Under the pieces are notes generated by a model. The model did no database searches and had not been told where the DNA came from. It was given only the letters and a program-made list of their open reading frames with translations. From the NCBI GenBank assembly GCA_049642465.1, contig JBAROV010000247.1:36294-100293 (forward strand): DNA of 64,000 bases, written 5' to 3'. Numbering within the stretch: the first letter of the stretch is position 1; each line of letters opens with the position of its first letter. The stretch comes from CAWDPQ01 sp049642465 (GTDB lineage: Bacteria; Acidobacteriota; Vicinamibacteria; Vicinamibacterales; 2-12-FULL-66-21). This document shows positions 1 to 8,468 of this stretch, one piece after another. The translations under genes and the position numbers were made by a program.

Positions 1-420
1 CCGACCAACTACACGGGCTCACCGGGTGGCATTACCCTGCCGCCGCGTCAGCCGCCACGATTGCCGATCCCGTTGCCGTTTCCAATCCCCGGCCGGAGGA
101 GACCACCCGCCTCGCCGTACCCGACTCCCCCGCAACAGCCAAGGAGCGGGGGCGTCTATTCGCGGGGTGGGGACGAGCGTGTCAATGTCGCAGCGCTCAG
201 AGACATCACCGACGATAGCGGTGGGCGAACCGAGATCATCCGGTACGCAAGGGATCTCGATCCGGCAACGAGCGGGATCGCCGACGAACTGAGCAAGCAG
301 TACTACATTGGCTATCCTGCGACTGCGGCCAAAGACGGGAAGTGGCACACGATCCGCGTCGAGGTCAGGAACGGGAATTACCGTGTGCGCGCGCGGCGTG
401 GATACGTGGCGACCTCATAG
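1..420 (+). CDS. VWFA-related domain protein, C-terminal part (5' truncated)
   Basis: The frame is open from the first base, so only the C-terminal 139 residues are present. A Pro/Arg-rich low-complexity linker (about residues 10-50) is followed by the typical end of the von Willebrand factor A-related domain described in Acidobacteria (TIGR03436 type): a segment with 'LSKQYYIGY', then 'KWHTIRVEVR' and a basic RARRGY tail. Such proteins are usually secreted and their role is poorly known. The VWA core and its metal-binding motif lie outside the window. Family recognition rests on the tail only. Confidence 0.7.
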   Translation, partial: PTNYTGSPGGITLPPRQPPRLPIPLPFPIPGRRRPPASPYPTPPQQPRSGGVYSRGGDERVNVAALRDITDDSGGRTEIIRYARDLDPATSGIADELSKQYYIGYPATAAKDGKWHTIRVEVRNGNYRVRARRGYVATS

Positions 421-444
421 GCCGCTTGAAAGAGTGGCGCCGGG

Positions 445-1182
445 CTAGAGCAGGGTGATCGTCAGGATTCCCGCGCCAATCAGTACGAGCTGCCGGAAGG
501 GTCCTCCCTCGAGTCCGCCTCGATGCAGATCGGGAATCAGATCTGACATCGCGATGTAGAGAAAGCTGCCCGCGGCAAACGACAGCACGTACGGCAGCGT
601 CGCGGGAAGCCACTGAGATGTGGCCAACATCGCGATTGCGCCGAGTACTCCGCCGACCGCGGAAAGGACATTCAGCGTAAATGCTCTGGCGCGGGAATAG
701 CCCGCTCGAAGCAGGATCGCGACGTCGCCCACTTCCTGTGGAATCTCATGCGCCGCGACGGCGAGCGCGGTCGTTATCCCGAGGGGAATCGAGGTCAGGA
801 CTGCCGCGGCAATGAGGGCACCGTCCACGAACGTATGAAACGCATCGCCGACGATCACGAGTGACGCGGCGCTGCTCGTGTGGACCTCGCATTCCTGGGA
901 ATCGTGACAGTGCCGCCACAGTACCAGTTTCTCCAACAGGAAAAACGCCAGGACACCAGTCAGCAGCGCGCCGAGCGCGTTGGTTGGCGGAAGGGCAATC
1001 AACGCCTCGGGTAGCAGTGCAAGGAGCGCGACCCCCAGCAGTGTCCCGACCGCATAGCTGATTAGCCAGGGGACAAGCCGGATGCGGATCGCGTCGCCGA
1101 GGAGCAAGAAGGTGGAGGCCGTCAGCAGCCCCCCGAGACTGCCGAGCACGCTCAGAGCAACTGCGGCCGCATACGTATGCAC
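445..1182 (-). CDS. ZIP family divalent metal transporter
   Basis: A 245-residue integral membrane protein with about eight hydrophobic segments. The ZIP signature is clear: HTFVDG at about 116-121 in helix IV and HEIPQE at 145-150 in helix V form the binuclear metal site that carries Zn2+ or Fe2+ inward. The loop between helices III and IV (91-101) is rich in His and Cys (HCHDSQEC), as expected for a metal-sensing loop. The start is GTG with no Shine-Dalgarno. A TATATT hexamer ends six bases upstream, which suggests a leaderless mRNA. The gene is divergent from the BON-domain gene across a 7-mer repeat array. The metal specificity cannot be read from the sequence. Confidence 0.9.
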   Translation of the reverse strand: MHTYAAAVALSVLGSLGGLLTASTFLLLGDAIRIRLVPWLISYAVGTLLGVALLALLPEALIALPPTNALGALLTGVLAFFLLEKLVLWRHCHDSQECEVHTSSAASLVIVGDAFHTFVDGALIAAAVLTSIPLGITTALAVAAHEIPQEVGDVAILLRAGYSRARAFTLNVLSAVGGVLGAIAMLATSQWLPATLPYVLSFAAGSFLYIAMSDLIPDLHRGGLEGGPFRQLVLIGAGILTITLL

Positions 1183-1188
1183 CGTCGA

Positions 1189-1194
1189 AATATA
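1189..1194 (-). promoter_or_regulatory. Putative -10 element of the ZIP gene (leaderless)
   Basis: TATATT on the minus strand lies six bases before the GTG start, so transcription would begin at or next to the start codon. No -35 hexamer is evident; the upstream sequence is the 7-mer repeat array. Confidence 0.4.
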
Positions 1195-1200
1195 ACCGAC

Positions 1201-1262
1201 TAGCGACTTGCGACTAGCGACTGACTAGCGACTAGCGACCAGCGACTAGCGACCAGCGACTG
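1201..1262. repeat. Degenerate 7-bp tandem repeat (CTAGCGA/CCAGCGA/CGAGCGA)
   Basis: Heptamers of the form C-N-AGCGA follow one another in register about ten times, interrupted twice by a CTGA insertion. The same words recur at 42370-42427 and 52477-52541. The array sits between two divergent genes. It does not look like CRISPR because there are no unique spacers of constant length. Between it and the BON gene (1263-1422) I see no further gene. Confidence 0.85.
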
Positions 1263-1422
1263 ACGAGCGAAGCCGCGACTTGTCCTCTCTAGTGCACGAT
1301 AAAGCCGCTTCAAACGGACAAACGAGCCGCAGAGGCCAGGAAATTCTGGCGGAAACGCGCGACATCGCTGGCACCCTCTTTGCCCCCGGTATGGATGATG
1401 TCGGCCGGCCGGAGGTTGGTCC

Positions 1423-1965
1423 ATGGCAGCCCTGAACACACACATCATCCGCATGACTTTGGCATTGGCAGTCGCGTGTGCCACCGCCACTGTCGCAGTC
1501 GCGCAGGACCGTCGAGATACTCGCCTCGCAGACGAAGTGGGTCGTGCGGTTCGTCAGTATCCGCAGTTCACGATTTTCGATGACGTCACCGGACGGGTTG
1601 ACGCCGGCGTCGTGACGCTCGATGGAAGAGTCACGATGCCGTACAAGAAGAATGAGATCGAGCGAATCGTCTCGCAGATTGACGGCGTCCGCGAACTGAA
1701 GAGCACGATCCAGACGCTCCCCGTTTCTCCGTACGACGATCAACTGCGATCGCGGATCGCACGGGCCGTTTACGGCAACCCGTCGTTCTGGAATTACGCG
1801 GCAATGGCGAGTCCTCCGATTCACATCATCGTCGACCGCGGTCACGTCACGCTGACCGGCGTGGTCAACACCGAAGTGGATCGCATGCTCGCCCGTTCAC
1901 TGGCTACGGGCCAGGGGGAGCTGTCGGTAAAGAACGAGCTGCGGACGGACGCGGAAACGCGGTAA
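1423..1965 (+). CDS. Secreted two-BON-domain protein
   Basis: 180 residues. An N-terminal signal peptide ends near AVAQ (about residue 27). It is followed by two BON (OsmY/nodulation) modules at about 34-100 and 106-176, each with the hallmark V-x-L-x-G (VVTLDGRV; VTLTGVVN). BON domains of this kind bind phospholipid or other envelope surfaces, so a periplasmic envelope-stabilising role is likely. The ATG is preceded by GGAGG with seven bases of spacing, which supports this start over the internal ATG at 1453. It stands alone; the next gene is convergent. Confidence 0.85.
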   Translation: MAALNTHIIRMTLALAVACATATVAVAQDRRDTRLADEVGRAVRQYPQFTIFDDVTGRVDAGVVTLDGRVTMPYKKNEIERIVSQIDGVRELKSTIQTLPVSPYDDQLRSRIARAVYGNPSFWNYAAMASPPIHIIVDRGHVTLTGVVNTEVDRMLARSLATGQGELSVKNELRTDAETR

Positions 1966-1982
1966 AAAGCCTTTTCCCTTTT

Positions 1983-2753
1983 TCATCCCCGTCGCATCGC
2001 CCACCAGATAAGTGCCACGAGGACGAGGACGGCCGCCGCGAACGCCCCTCCGAAAAGCCAGAGCGTGCGGTGCAGGATCGACTGGCTGCTCATGCGCACG
2101 GCGATGGAAACGGGTTTGCCGTCGAGGCGATCGCTCAAATGCTGTTCCCACGCGATGATGTTGCCGCGTTGGACGGACGTCGGCTGATCGATTTCGAGGT
2201 CGCGCGAGTTGTGCTCCAGGATGCGGCTGGGCAGGTGCAGTCGGAAAGCGACGATCTCCGAGCCGGTCCAGCCGACATTCTTGAGCGTCCCGGGCTTGAA
2301 CGCCGATGGGCCAACGGTCTGCCGGTACAGGGTCTCATCTGCCTTCTGCGTCAGCTCGTAGCGTGACCAGCTGAACGGAGCGGCCTCGCTCAGGCGGCGA
2401 ATGTCGGGCGTCTGGACTCTGACTTGGACGTAGGTTCGTCCGCTGCGTCGCCACGGCCGGCTGACGCGCCTGACATCGGCAACGGGAGATGCATACAGGG
2501 CGCGAATCCTGTCTCGGTCCACACGGCTGCCCGACAGATCGAGATCCAGCCCGCGAAGCGCGACGAGCGCCGGAATGGAGGCGTTGATCGTCAGCGTGGC
2601 AGAGCCATCGAGGGCGAGGGTCACGTCCTCTTCGTATTCGTAGCGTTTTCCAAGGAGACCGCCGGGTGCACAGGACGCACTGGCGACGAGAGCGAGCAGG
2701 AGAACCACCCGGAGAGCTGCGTGGCCGCAGCGCGCCCGCGCGCATCGCGACAT
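1983..2753 (-). CDS. Membrane-anchored secreted protein of unknown function
   Basis: 256 residues. A signal peptide (about 1-27) ends at a cysteine (ASASC), a possible but non-canonical lipobox. A beta-rich extracytoplasmic region follows, then a single C-terminal transmembrane helix (about 228-250) and an RRG tail. I do not recognise the family. The start was placed at the ATG just before the signal peptide. The longer frame running upstream is antisense to polA and was discarded. Only about 54 bases separate this start from polA, and the AGTATATC dyad there could serve both genes as a -10 element. Confidence 0.65.
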   Translation of the reverse strand: MSRCARARCGHAALRVVLLLALVASASCAPGGLLGKRYEYEEDVTLALDGSATLTINASIPALVALRGLDLDLSGSRVDRDRIRALYASPVADVRRVSRPWRRSGRTYVQVRVQTPDIRRLSEAAPFSWSRYELTQKADETLYRQTVGPSAFKPGTLKNVGWTGSEIVAFRLHLPSRILEHNSRDLEIDQPTSVQRGNIIAWEQHLSDRLDGKPVSIAVRMSSQSILHRTLWLFGGAFAAAVLVLVALIWWAMRRG

Positions 2754-2763
2754 TCTGCGGATG

Positions 2764-2771
2764 ATATACTG
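2764..2771. promoter_or_regulatory. Shared divergent -10-like dyad (polA / lipoprotein-like gene)
   Basis: GATATACT on the plus strand gives TATACT for polA, and the complementary AGTATATC gives TATATC for the divergent gene. One AT-rich dyad in otherwise GC-rich DNA could position both transcripts. No good -35 is visible on either side. Confidence 0.35.
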
Positions 2772-2807
2772 AATTTTCTCGCGCGTTTCGACTCCCCTCG
2801 TTGTTTC

Positions 2808-5525
2808 ATGTCCAGTTCCGCACGCATCTTTCTGATCGATGGCAGCTCGCAGATGTACCGCGCGTACCACGCGATGCGCGGCTCGGGCCTGACCGGCCCG
2901 AGCGGAAAATCGACGCACGCCGTCTACATCTTCGTGACGATGCTGCGGAAGCTGATTCAGGACCACCAGCCGGAGTATCTGGCCGCATCGTTCGATCTGG
3001 CGGGACCGACGTTCCGATCGGAAATGGCAACGGATTATAAGGCGAATCGCCGACCGATGCCGCCCGATCTGGCGGAACAGATTCCCTGGGTCCACGAGGC
3101 GTGCGAAGCGATGGGCGTGCCGATTCTGACCTCGCAGCGCTACGAGGCGGACGATGTGATCGGCACGCTCGCGACCAAGGCGGCACAAGCCGGGTTCGAC
3201 GTCGCCATCGTCACCGGCGACAAGGACTTTTTTCAGCTCGTTCACGACGGCATCAAGGTTTACAACCCACGGGATGAGGGCACCTGGTACGACGGAGCGG
3301 CGGTCCAGGAGAAATTCGGCGTGACGCCCGAGCAGGTCGTCGATGTGCTCGCGCTCATGGGTGATTCCATCGACAACATCAAGGGCGTTCCTGGCGTTGG
3401 TGAGAAGGGCGCGCGGGATCTGGTCGCCGCGTATGGAAATCTCGAGACGCTTCTCGCCCATGCCGGCGAGGTGACGAACAAACGATACCGCGAAGGACTG
3501 CTCCAACATGCGGACGATGCGCGGCAAAGCCGGGAACTCGCACGAATTCGCACCGACGTGCCCGTGGAGTTTTCCCCCGAGGCGCTTCGTTACCGCGGCG
3601 TGTCGCGCGAGCGCTGTTTCGAGCTGTTCACGCGCCTCGGCTTCCGCACCCTCGTCATGGAATACGCGCCAACCGCGCAGACGATCGGCAAAGACTACGC
3701 GGTGGTGGAGAGCGCGGACGAACTGGACGCCTTCGCCGGGCAGGTGCGCGCCACCAGTCGCTTCGCGCTTCGCATCATCCCCGACGCTCCAGCAGCCATG
3801 CGGGCAGGTATCGCCGGCATCGCGCTGTCGGTAGCCCCTCATCAAGCCCGCTACATCCCGGTCGCGGCACGGACGTCGGACACCCTCTTCGACGATGGGC
3901 AAGGGCGCGTCGAAAGCACGCTGCAGCCGGCAACCGTGCTGGAGCGGTTGCGGCCCCTTTTCGAAGATCCATCGCTCCGCAAGATCGGTCACGACCTGAA
4001 ATTCGACGCCATCGTCCTGGCGCGCCACGGCATCGATCTGCAGGGTCTCGACATGGATACGATGCTCGCGAGCTATTTGCTCGACGCGACGCGATCCGCC
4101 CATCCACTCGAAGAACTTGCGCTCGAACACGCTGGTTACAAGGCCCTCAGCGAAGAAGATGTCTGCGGCCGCGGCGCGAAAGCCGTTCCCCTGCACAGTC
4201 TTCCGCTTGGTTCCGTGCTCGACTATGTTGGCGAGCGCGTGGACCTGCCGATGCAGCTCGACGCGCCGCTGCGGGATCTGTTGAAGAAGGAGTCGCTCGA
4301 CACGCTCTATCGTGACCTCGAGCTGCCATTGATTCCCGTGCTGGTGGACGTCGAGCGTGCTGGCATTCGCATCGACGGCCCCGCGCTCTCCGCGCAGTCG
4401 CAGAACGTCGAGCGGGAGTTGGCGACGCGCAGCGCCCAGATCTTCGAGATGGCGGGGGAGGAATTCAACATCAACTCTCCGCAGCAACTCTCAAAGATAT
4501 TGTTCGACAAGCTGCAGCTGCCATCACTGAGACGGAACGTCAAGACAAAAACAGCATCCACGGCTGTCGAAGTACTCGAGGAACTGGCGCTGACGCACGA
4601 ACTGCCGCGGCTGGTACTCGAGTGGCGCGCGTTGCAGAAACTCAAGGGCACCTACATCGACGCGCTGCCGCAACTCGTGAACCCGGATACGGGGCGGGTC
4701 CACACCTGCTTCAACCAGGCGGTCGCAGCCACCGGACGATTGAGCTCCAGCGACCCAAACCTGCAGAACATTCCGATCCGGACGGAGCTCGGCCGCGAGA
4801 TCCGGCGGGCGTTCATCGCCGATCCCCATCACGTCCTGATTTCAGCGGATTACTCCCAGATTGAATTGCGAGTGCTGGCCCACTTGTCCGGAGACGAGGC
4901 GCTCATCGATGCCTTCACGCGCGGAGAGGACATCCACGACCGTACCGCATTGAAGGTGTTCGGGACCACGAGCGGCCTGAGCAAGCACGAGCTGCGCCGG
5001 CGGGCGAAGATCATCAACTACGCCCTCTTGTACGGCAAGACGGCGTTCACGCTGGCGAAAGACATCGGCGTCACGCAGCAAGCCGCACAGGAATTCATCG
5101 ACGCGTACTTCGCGGGCTTTCCTTCCGTGCGCGCCTTCATCGACAACCTGCTCGCCGAGGCGCGGGAAACGGGCGTCGTGAAAACGATGTTCGGCCGCCG
5201 CAGGCTCGTGCCTGACGTCAAGAGCCGGAACTACCAGCTCCGCGGAGAGGGTGAACGGCGAGCGGTCAACTTCCCCATTCAAGGTTCCGCGGCGGACATT
5301 CTGAAACGGGCAATGATTGACGTGCACGCCGCACTCGAGTCGAGCCGCCTTGGCGCGCGAATGATTCTCACCGTGCACGACGAATTGCTCTACGAGGCAC
5401 CGCACGCGCGCGCGAGCGAAGTCGCCGCACTCGTGCGCGAGGTCATGGAATCGGCTGTCAAACTGAACGTGCCGCTGACGGTCGATGTCGGCGTCGGTGA
5501 AAACTGGAAGGAAGCCAAAAGCTAA
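2808..5525 (+). CDS. polA: DNA polymerase I
   Basis: 905 residues, normal length for a family A polymerase. Residues 1-300 form the 5'-3' flap exonuclease (IFLIDGSSQMYRAYHA, GDKDFFQL, GVPGVGEKGA). Residues 310-500 hold the 3'-5' exonuclease fold, but it looks inactive: the first DxE motif is missing (about 318-330), the later acidic residue in the YxxxD motif is Arg477, and only Asp400 remains. The polymerase domain is intact, with motif A SADYSQIELR, motif B RRRAKIINYALLYG and motif C TVHDE. The residue matching E. coli Phe762 is Tyr738. The start MSSSARIFLIDGSS matches the family N-terminus; the frame upstream of it is antisense to another gene. Confidence 0.97.
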   Translation: MSSSARIFLIDGSSQMYRAYHAMRGSGLTGPSGKSTHAVYIFVTMLRKLIQDHQPEYLAASFDLAGPTFRSEMATDYKANRRPMPPDLAEQIPWVHEACEAMGVPILTSQRYEADDVIGTLATKAAQAGFDVAIVTGDKDFFQLVHDGIKVYNPRDEGTWYDGAAVQEKFGVTPEQVVDVLALMGDSIDNIKGVPGVGEKGARDLVAAYGNLETLLAHAGEVTNKRYREGLLQHADDARQSRELARIRTDVPVEFSPEALRYRGVSRERCFELFTRLGFRTLVMEYAPTAQTIGKDYAVVESADELDAFAGQVRATSRFALRIIPDAPAAMRAGIAGIALSVAPHQARYIPVAARTSDTLFDDGQGRVESTLQPATVLERLRPLFEDPSLRKIGHDLKFDAIVLARHGIDLQGLDMDTMLASYLLDATRSAHPLEELALEHAGYKALSEEDVCGRGAKAVPLHSLPLGSVLDYVGERVDLPMQLDAPLRDLLKKESLDTLYRDLELPLIPVLVDVERAGIRIDGPALSAQSQNVERELATRSAQIFEMAGEEFNINSPQQLSKILFDKLQLPSLRRNVKTKTASTAVEVLEELALTHELPRLVLEWRALQKLKGTYIDALPQLVNPDTGRVHTCFNQAVAATGRLSSSDPNLQNIPIRTELGREIRRAFIADPHHVLISADYSQIELRVLAHLSGDEALIDAFTRGEDIHDRTALKVFGTTSGLSKHELRRRAKIINYALLYGKTAFTLAKDIGVTQQAAQEFIDAYFAGFPSVRAFIDNLLAEARETGVVKTMFGRRRLVPDVKSRNYQLRGEGERRAVNFPIQGSAADILKRAMIDVHAALESSRLGARMILTVHDELLYEAPHARASEVAALVREVMESAVKLNVPLTVDVGVGENWKEAKS

Positions 5526-5546
5526 CGGATCAGCGGGCCAACGGAA

Positions 5547-6389
5547 TCAGCGACTCCAGCTCGATTTGAACGCTTCCCACTCGGCGAGCATTCCTGCCGC
5601 GGCCGGTTTCGAATCGCGGATGTGGAGCCGTGCCGCACGCTCGGGAATGATCGCCTGCACGACCAGGCGATCGAGGTCGGCGCGCAGCGCCGCTCCTCGA
5701 TCCCGTGACAGGACCGCACCAACCCAGGCAGCAGCCGCCAGATGCCACGCTCGCTCGAGATCTCCCAGCCCGCGCGCCGCAGCCGTGAGCCAATACGCGG
5801 CGGGGCCAGTGCCGGGCTCCAGCGCCAGTTCCTCCTCCATCCGGACCAAGACGCGGCGATAGGTCTCCTGACGAGCGTCTTTTGGCTGCCCTTGCGCCAT
5901 CCGATCGAGCGCCGTCGCCCACCAGTCGAGGAGGCGCTCGTGCGCGCCCGGCCCCAGCGCGGTGGAGCGGTCGAGAGCCCACTGGAAGAGTTCGGCCGCG
6001 GGCCCGAATCGGTCGTCGAGATACAGCGCCTCGCCGAGTCCAATCGTCAGTTCGACACGATCGCGGGGATCAACGGCTCGAGTGTCGACCGCACGCAGCG
6101 CTTCGCGGCCGGCCGCGAGTTCAGCAGGATTCGCATTGCGGCGGAATCGCTCGAGGTGAATGCGACCGAGCACCAACCGCGCGCCTTCCGCCATCCCTGG
6201 CGCCTTCAACGCCTCCAGGGCTGCCTGTTCGGCCGCATCGAATTGACCGGAGTTGTACAAGCGCCGTGCTTCAGCCAGCGGGTCGGCGGCTTCGACCGCG
6301 AGCGGCGTCCACAGCAGCACGACGAGCAGCACAGCCAGCGATCGCACGCGACGATGGTACCACAGCCGACCTAATGACCTAACTCTCAT
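5547..6389 (-). CDS. Secreted tetratricopeptide-like protein
   Basis: 280 residues from the ATG, or 266 from an internal GTG at 6347 that would leave a cleaner signal peptide (SLAVLLVVLLWTPLAVEA). The mature part is all alpha-helical with repeated A/L/G patterns of TPR type (EARRLYNSGQFDAAEQAALE; LVLGRIHLERF; GEALYLDDRFGPAAELFQWA). It probably acts in the periplasm as a protein-interaction scaffold, partner unknown. It converges on polA with a gap of only 21 bases, and its 5' end faces pcnB. Neither candidate start has a convincing Shine-Dalgarno. Confidence 0.75.
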   Translation of the reverse strand: MRVRSLGRLWYHRRVRSLAVLLVVLLWTPLAVEAADPLAEARRLYNSGQFDAAEQAALEALKAPGMAEGARLVLGRIHLERFRRNANPAELAAGREALRAVDTRAVDPRDRVELTIGLGEALYLDDRFGPAAELFQWALDRSTALGPGAHERLLDWWATALDRMAQGQPKDARQETYRRVLVRMEEELALEPGTGPAAYWLTAAARGLGDLERAWHLAAAAWVGAVLSRDRGAALRADLDRLVVQAIIPERAARLHIRDSKPAAAGMLAEWEAFKSSWSR

Positions 6390-6429
6390 GGCTTCAATTA
6401 GTTACTGCGCTACACAAGAGGAGTGGTGC

Positions 6430-6435
6430 TATAAT
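6430..6435 (+). promoter_or_regulatory. Putative -10 element of pcnB
   Basis: A perfect TATAAT stands nine bases before the GTG chosen as pcnB start, implying a very short or absent 5' leader. No strong -35 is seen at the usual distance. Confidence 0.45.
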
Positions 6436-6444
6436 CGCCGCAAG

Positions 6445-7749
6445 GTGGTCGAGCCGACGATCGTTCCGCGGGCCGCACATTCAATCTCCCGCCGTGACAT
6501 TGATCCCGACGCCCTCAAGGTGCTTTATCGGCTCCACGAGAACGGATACGTCGCGTATCTCGTCGGTGGCTCCGTTCGGGACCTGCTCCTCGGCCGGCGG
6601 CCAAAGGACTTCGACGTCGGCACGTCAGCGCAGCCGCACCAGGTCAAGAAGCTGTTTCGCAACTGCTGGATTATCGGACGGCGATTCCGGCTCGCGCACG
6701 TAAAGTTCGGACCCAACACCATCGAAGTGGCCACGTTCAGGCGCCAGGTTCCGGCCGCCGAAGTGGCCCTCGAGTCGCCTGACACGGCCGACGGCCCGGA
6801 GGTCACCGAAGACAACCGCGGCAATGTTGCCGCACCCGCGCCTCGAGATCGGCTGATTTATCGGGATAACACCTACGGCACGCCGGAAGAAGACGCGTTC
6901 CGCCGGGACTTCACCGTCAACGCGCTCTTCTACGATATCGCCAACTTTTCAATTATCGACTACGTCGGCGGACTGCAGGATCTCGAGAGTCGCCTCATTC
7001 GCTCGATCGGCGATCCCGATGTGCGCTTCCTCGAGGATCCGGTGCGCATGCTTCGCGCGGTCGTGCTGGCGGCGAGGCTCGAGTTTCAGATCGATCCGCC
7101 GATTCTCGAGTCGATTGCCATCCACAAGCATGAAATCGAGAGAAGCGCTCCGGCGCGGCTGGTCGAGGAGTACTACAAGATCCTTCGTTCCGGACATGCC
7201 GAAGCGGCCTTCAATCAGCTGCGATCCACGGGGTTGCTCAAGGCCATCACCCCGGAACTCGTAGCCGATCAGGAGTCGCTGCGCCGCGCGGTAGCCGGGC
7301 TCGACCGCTACCGCGCTCGTTTTCACGACGCGCCGGACACGCTGAGCAACGCCATTCTTGCGGGGACGCTCCTCTTCCCGGTCGGCCTCATCAACCGGCG
7401 GCAGCGTTTTTCGGCCGATCCGCTCGAGCGCCGCGTCGAGCTCGGGCTCTTGCCAATTGCCCGGCGCGACATCGAACGGCTGCACCAGATCATCGCGCTG
7501 CAGCATCGATTGCTCGACCTGGATGCGCCGGTTAAGGTCCAGCGCGGTTTGCTCCATCGATCGGCATTTCCGGAAGCGGTCACCTGGCTGGAGATCCACG
7601 GCGATCGACCGGAAGCGGTTGCCCACTGGCGTCAGCTCCAGCAGCAGGCGGCACATCCTCCAGCATCGGTCGAAGAAGCCGCCGATCGCCCCTTCCGCCG
7701 CCGTCGCCGCCGACGCCGGCGGCGCAGAGCGCCGTTCGTTGCGGAATGA
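6445..7749 (+). CDS. pcnB: Poly(A) polymerase / tRNA nucleotidyltransferase family enzyme
   Basis: 434 residues. A class II nucleotidyltransferase head carries LVGGSVRDLLLG and the catalytic KDFDVGTSA (Asp-x-Asp), followed by IIGRRFRLAHV and RRDFTVNALFYD, then the RNA-binding and neck helices. The N-terminal lead-in (VEPTIVPRA, then DPDALKVLYRL) and the long basic C-terminus favour poly(A) polymerase over a CCA-adding enzyme, so it would add 3' A-tails that promote RNA decay. The C-terminus carries eleven consecutive arginines. The GTG start was chosen from the family N-terminus and the TATAAT just upstream; an ATG at 6389 would add 19 residues. Confidence 0.9.
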   Translation: MVEPTIVPRAAHSISRRDIDPDALKVLYRLHENGYVAYLVGGSVRDLLLGRRPKDFDVGTSAQPHQVKKLFRNCWIIGRRFRLAHVKFGPNTIEVATFRRQVPAAEVALESPDTADGPEVTEDNRGNVAAPAPRDRLIYRDNTYGTPEEDAFRRDFTVNALFYDIANFSIIDYVGGLQDLESRLIRSIGDPDVRFLEDPVRMLRAVVLAARLEFQIDPPILESIAIHKHEIERSAPARLVEEYYKILRSGHAEAAFNQLRSTGLLKAITPELVADQESLRRAVAGLDRYRARFHDAPDTLSNAILAGTLLFPVGLINRRQRFSADPLERRVELGLLPIARRDIERLHQIIALQHRLLDLDAPVKVQRGLLHRSAFPEAVTWLEIHGDRPEAVAHWRQLQQQAAHPPASVEEAADRPFRRRRRRRRRRRAPFVAE

Positions 7750-7752
7750 GCC

Positions 7753-8466
7753 TCAACGCGCTGGTTCCGCGATGAAGCGATAACCCACGCCTCGGACCGT
7801 GAGCAGGTGCTGCGGACGGCTCGGTTCCCGTTCGATGTACCGCCTCAAACGCACGATGAAATTGTCGATGGCGCGCGTGTCCGTGTCCTCGCGAAGCCCC
7901 CAGACGTCTTCGAGCATCGACTTGCGCGACACGGCTTTGCCTTCGTGTGAGATCAGGTAGCGAAGCAGATTGGCTTCCATCAGCGTCAAGGGAAACGTGC
8001 GCTCTCCGACTCGAACCTCCAGAGCTTCGAAGTCAATCGTCTTCCCGGCAAAGGTGTAGTGATCCTGCGCGCGCCGCATCCACTCGGTTCGCCGAAGCAG
8101 CCCGCCGATGCGAGCCAGGAGGATGGCGAGCTCTGTCGGCTTGGGAAGGTAGTCGTCGGCGCCAGCGGCAAACCCTTTCAGCACATCTTCGGGCCGCCCG
8201 CGCGCGGTCAGTATCAGGACGGGAACAAACTGCTTGGCCTCGCGCAGTTCGGTCACCACGGCGAAGCCATCCTTTCCCGGAAGCATCACGTCGAGGACAA
8301 CGAGGTCGTAAGGTTCGCGGGCACTTCCGACGAGACGTTCGAGCGCAGCTTCGCCAGTCTCGACAACCTCCGCGCCGAACCCCTCCGCCTCGAGATTGAA
8401 CCGGATCCCCTCGGCGAGGTGCTGCTCATCTTCCACGATGAGCACGCGCTGCGGGCCGCTCTTCAC
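7753..8466 (-). CDS. OmpR-family response regulator
   Basis: 237 residues from a GTG two bases after the kinase stop codon; an upstream ATG at 8511 would overlap the kinase gene. Receiver domain: acidic pocket VEDE, phospho-acceptor Asp59 in VVLDVMLPG, and Lys109 in YLPKP. The C-terminal winged helix (about 135-232) is of OmpR/PhoB type (LTLMEANLLRYL, AIDNFIVRLRRYIE, VRGVGYRF). It would be phosphorylated by the adjacent kinase and bind direct-repeat DNA sites. A candidate site lies upstream of the desaturase gene at 10303-10320. The gene converges on pcnB with a three-base gap. Confidence 0.93.
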   Translation of the reverse strand: MKSGPQRVLIVEDEQHLAEGIRFNLEAEGFGAEVVETGEAALERLVGSAREPYDLVVLDVMLPGKDGFAVVTELREAKQFVPVLILTARGRPEDVLKGFAAGADDYLPKPTELAILLARIGGLLRRTEWMRRAQDHYTFAGKTIDFEALEVRVGERTFPLTLMEANLLRYLISHEGKAVSRKSMLEDVWGLREDTDTRAIDNFIVRLRRYIEREPSRPQHLLTVRGVGYRFIAEPAR

Positions 8467-8468
8467 GT

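Noticed and set aside
1201..1262. CRISPR array or tandem protein-binding array
   Set aside because: The units are seven bases with no unique spacers of fixed length, so it cannot be a CRISPR array; specific protein binding is only a possibility.
2424..2807. Upstream extension of polA
   Set aside because: It overlaps the divergent lipoprotein-like gene and lacks the polymerase N-terminal sequence, which begins at MSSSARIFLIDG.
1983..4487. 834-residue minus-strand frame joining the lipoprotein-like gene to antisense of polA
   Set aside because: Only the last 256 residues look like a real protein; the upstream part is antisense to DNA polymerase I and resembles no family.
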